64,000 nucleotides of DNA. Origin: Symbiodinium sp. CCMP2592 (Eukaryota > Sar > Dinophyceae > Suessiales > Symbiodiniaceae). The position numbers and the translations under genes are program-made. Under the pieces are notes generated by a model, which ran no database searches, was not told where the DNA came from, and saw only the letters and a program-made list of their open reading frames with translations. Location: positions 1-64,000 of the forward strand of contig CAJNDT010001255.1 in assembly GCA_905221615.1 (NCBI GenBank). Reading direction: 5' to 3'. Of this stretch, positions 61,588 to 64,000 are shown one piece after another; position 1 is the first letter of the stretch, and the number at the start of each line of letters is the position of its first letter.

Positions 61588-64000
61588 TTAGGCTCTTACG
61601 CTCCCATTTTTGTCTCGCGCCGTGGGAATCGGACAAACCAGCGCGCCTTGCACCGAGAAAATGCGCTCCTTCTTCTTCCGACCCCGCCCGTAAGCACGGC
61701 TAGTGATGTGCAGAAGTGCACCACAGGCACAGGTCATACCCCTGAAGGATTTGTTCTGGCGATAGTCCCAAAGAGTCTGTTCCTCGCCCCAGGCATGGCC
61801 AATGCCCTCGCCGAGACTCTCAGTGCCAGTTGGAAGGGAGGAGGCGGAGGAGGCCATGGAGGCCAACGGCGGCTGCGGCTGCGGCGGCTGCTGCTCTGTC
61901 TCGGAGCGGCTCAGGCTCAAGTTCAAGGCATCTTCGATGCGACGGCGACGGTCTTCCTCCATTTCTGGATCGTTGTCGAAGTAGAAGATCTCGGCCTCCC
62001 CGTGTCGCGCACGGCCGGCTCCCTGAACGTGGCTCTTGGCACTGCTGAAGAAGTCGTAACGTACCACATAGCGACAGTCTGGCACATCCAAACCTTCCTC
62101 CAGGGATGCAGTGGCCACCAAGACTCGGCAGGTGGTGCGGAACCGCTGCAGATTCCACAAACGAAGACCTTCCTCCATGCCCTGAACACCACACACCTCG
62201 AAACAGAGGAAACAAAGCTTATTATAAGCATTGAACTCTCACTTACAAGGCAAGACGACACCGGCCGGGGTGCATGGGCGATCTCGACCCCGGTAGATGC
62301 TTCCAGAAGCCGTGCCATGGGTCCAGCCACCGACACACGCTCAACAAAGACTAAGATTTTGTCCGTTGAACCCGACAGGAGACGCCTCAGAAGCTTGCAC
62401 AGTGCCTCAAACTTCCTGCTCGCTTCATCACTCACTGTGCTCACCCTGCTGGACAGAACTTCCCGGCAATGAGGCAGCAGTGCGAGGGCCCTCTGCAAGC
62501 ACTCCACGGCGTCTCCATCTGCAAAAGCCAACTTGCTGGAGAGCTTCGCCTTCGTTGAAAGAGAATGGGAGATGCTGCAATGAAGCGCGAGATCCTGCCT
62601 GGACCACTTCGAGAAGGCTTTCCTGCACCTCGGAAAAGCAGAAATCTCGTGGCGAAAGGATGTGAAACTTCGGCTCAGCCTTTCTTGTGTCGAAGGGCGA
62701 AGGGCTGGTAGGCTGCAGGCCCCAGGCTCTCCAAAACTCCACGGAGGCGGCCCTTCTCTCTTTCGAGGGAGTTCTGAAGCTCCCAGTTGAACTGCGTCAG
62801 CTCTTTCAAGTTCTCGACAAGGATATCCAAGTGGCTCGCATACCTAGCGTAGGCCGCCAGTGTCCCGTCCCGATCTTGTGCTGACTCAAACCTGGCAGTG
62901 GGGAGATGCCGCACTGCCGCCGCACTGCTGCACTTGCCGTCTCTATATGTCCGCGTGACCAGGGCACTTTCGTGAAGCGCCGCTCGCTGTGCGACAAGGT
63001 CGGGTGAACCTCGGATCCAACGCAACGGCGGCAAGCCTTGGCAAGCTGTTGCCATCCGACAACTCGTGCCCACACACCTCTCCCCTCTGCTCTGAGCCGG
63101 TAGCCCGGCCTGGGGCGAGAAAGCCTTGGCCCTGAAGCGGTCCTCCAGCACCTCCGGCAATGCAGGCCAGACTCTGCGCTCTGCGCTGCCCTTCACCATG
63201 GAGGCCCGACGCCTCCAGCCGGCGTTCCGGATCCTAGCGCCGGCGCTTCTCACGAACCGAACTCGCTCGGGAGCTGGCTCTTGGGCACTGACCGAGTTTC
63301 CATGCATGAAGCTGGCCGTGAGTCCCAAGATCCGTGCAGGACAGCAGCCATCTCTCAGCAGTCTGAGGACTTCGGCGTAGGGATGGCGACCTGCTCTGAG
63401 GCTCAGGAGTCTGTGATGGGTCGCCAGTCCCGCCAGGCCTACCGCGTGGTGCGCCTCAAACTTGACAATATCAGCAACATGTCCAACAGCAATGCTCAAA
63501 ACCAAGTCTACTATGCAGGCCCCTGACCTCATCAAAGATTACGCAGCGAAGCCGTTCGGCAATAAGCTGACCTGTCTCGAGAGCCATCCGAATCACCTCG
63601 CCGGTTGCGACAAAGACCTGCCACCGCAGCACCGTCACCGCTCAGCAGCTCAGCACGTCGCTTGTCGTGCGACTCGTGCCTCGGCTTGAGGAGTGCTGGC
63701 CACGGAGAAGTTTTGCAAGTGTCGGCGGAGATACTCCGACTGCTGAACGACGAGCGCACGTGAGTTGACCACAAAGATGCTCGGAACACCCAGCGCGTCC
63801 AGTAGCATGCACCTAAGCCTTTGCAAGTCGCGAACTGTTGCACCTTGACTTTTAGTTTATCCTCGCGGCGCAACCAGAGTCTTCCCAGTGCCAGTCGGCA
63901 TGTTCAGGATCGAGTTCTGGCTGAGGGCTTTTCTGAAAGCTTCCAGCTGATGAGGCCAGGCCCCGTATCCTGAAGCTGTCTGTACACCATTTGCATGTCT
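61588..64000 (-). CDS. Dicer/RIG-I-type DExH helicase, N-terminus outside window
   Basis: The gene runs off the right edge. In minus-strand order: WPHQLEAFRKALSQNSIL then NMPTGTGKTLVA (motif I, about 63,878-63,898); IFVVNSRALVVQQSEYLRRH (motif Ia); LRWQVFVATGEVIRMALETG; VIFDE joined across a 73-nt intron to AHHAVG (motif II); HPYAEVLRLLRD and RILGLTASFMHGN (motif III); SRKFEALCKLLRRLLSG and KILVFVERVSVAGPMARLLE (motif IV); RVLVATASLEEGLDVPDCRY (motif V); HVQGAGRARHGEAEIFY (motif VI, 62,002-62,025). DExHHA with a Q-x2-GRAR box is typical of Dicer and RIG-I-like helicases. After the helicase come an Asp/Arg-rich helix, a Gln/Pro linker and CACGALLHITSRAYGRGRKK with a later Cys, ending at 61,588. 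No RNase III or PAZ domain is present. Further introns exist (near 63,650-63,860, 63,000-63,280 and 62,200-62,240). It may act on double-stranded RNA in silencing or defence. Confidence 0.75.
63455..63527 (-). other. Intron inside the DEAH box of the helicase gene
   Basis: Donor GATGAG|GTCAGG and acceptor TTTGAG|GCGCAC. Removing 73 nt joins CVIFDE to AHHAVGLAG and restores the DEAHHA motif. The exact restoration of a catalytic motif supports both the intron and the gene call. Confidence 0.85.

Overview
The window looks like nuclear DNA of a dinoflagellate, most likely a symbiodiniacean. This is inferred from several things seen together. Introns can be placed with GC and GA donors next to the usual AG acceptor. 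Ty1/copia-type retroelements are frequent and carry extra methyltransferase-like and dioxygenase-like domains. There are degenerate TTTAGGG-like arrays, Lys/Pro/Ala-rich protein N-termini, and a relic resembling the dinoflagellate spliced leader. No rRNA, tRNA or CRISPR array was recognised.

Region 1 (1-17,600) is a block in which every supported gene lies on the minus strand. It holds a SAM-methyltransferase-like protein, a Pro-rich acidic protein, a RING finger protein, a Gln/Met-rich ORF, a large kinase-fold-like protein, a small Trp-rich multi-exon gene, a dual-specificity-phosphatase-like protein, and a 112-residue acidic protein present twice through a tandem duplication of about 856 bp. 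The whole block is peppered with about 44 exact copies of a mini-palindrome, GGCACTCTGCC, nearly always followed by T. All exact copies point the same way and none was found in the remaining 46 kb. The copies sit in exons (in all three frames, none creating a stop), introns and spacers. This dispersed, oriented, gene-invading mini-repeat is the most unusual signal in the window.

Region 2 (17,600-25,700) has microsatellites and a decayed minus-strand copia element (18,973-24,420). That element encodes integrase, an HxD...H dioxygenase-like domain, reverse transcriptase, RNase H, a predicted membrane helix and a Cys/His-rich tail.

Region 3 (25,700-29,140) is a plus-strand pair of ORFs from dinoflagellate multi-copy families. 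They may form a two-gene mobile element.

Region 4 (29,700-44,850) holds a second copia element whose Gag carries CCCH fingers, then a third retroelement with 89-bp terminal direct repeats. The third has Gag, protease, a C5-methyltransferase-like domain and integrase but no visible reverse transcriptase. It lies inside telomere-like repeat DNA that includes a 280-bp higher-order array.

Region 5 (44,880-64,000) begins with about 5 kb without recognisable genes. It continues with two abutting decayed copia fragments (49,704-56,106), a short-exon coiled-coil gene, and at the right edge a minus-strand Dicer/RIG-I-type helicase gene that leaves the window.

Most retroelement ORFs are broken by frameshifts and stops and are listed as pseudogenes. 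Splice sites are given only where phase and junction sequence agree. All functional calls rest on motif reading, not on database searches.
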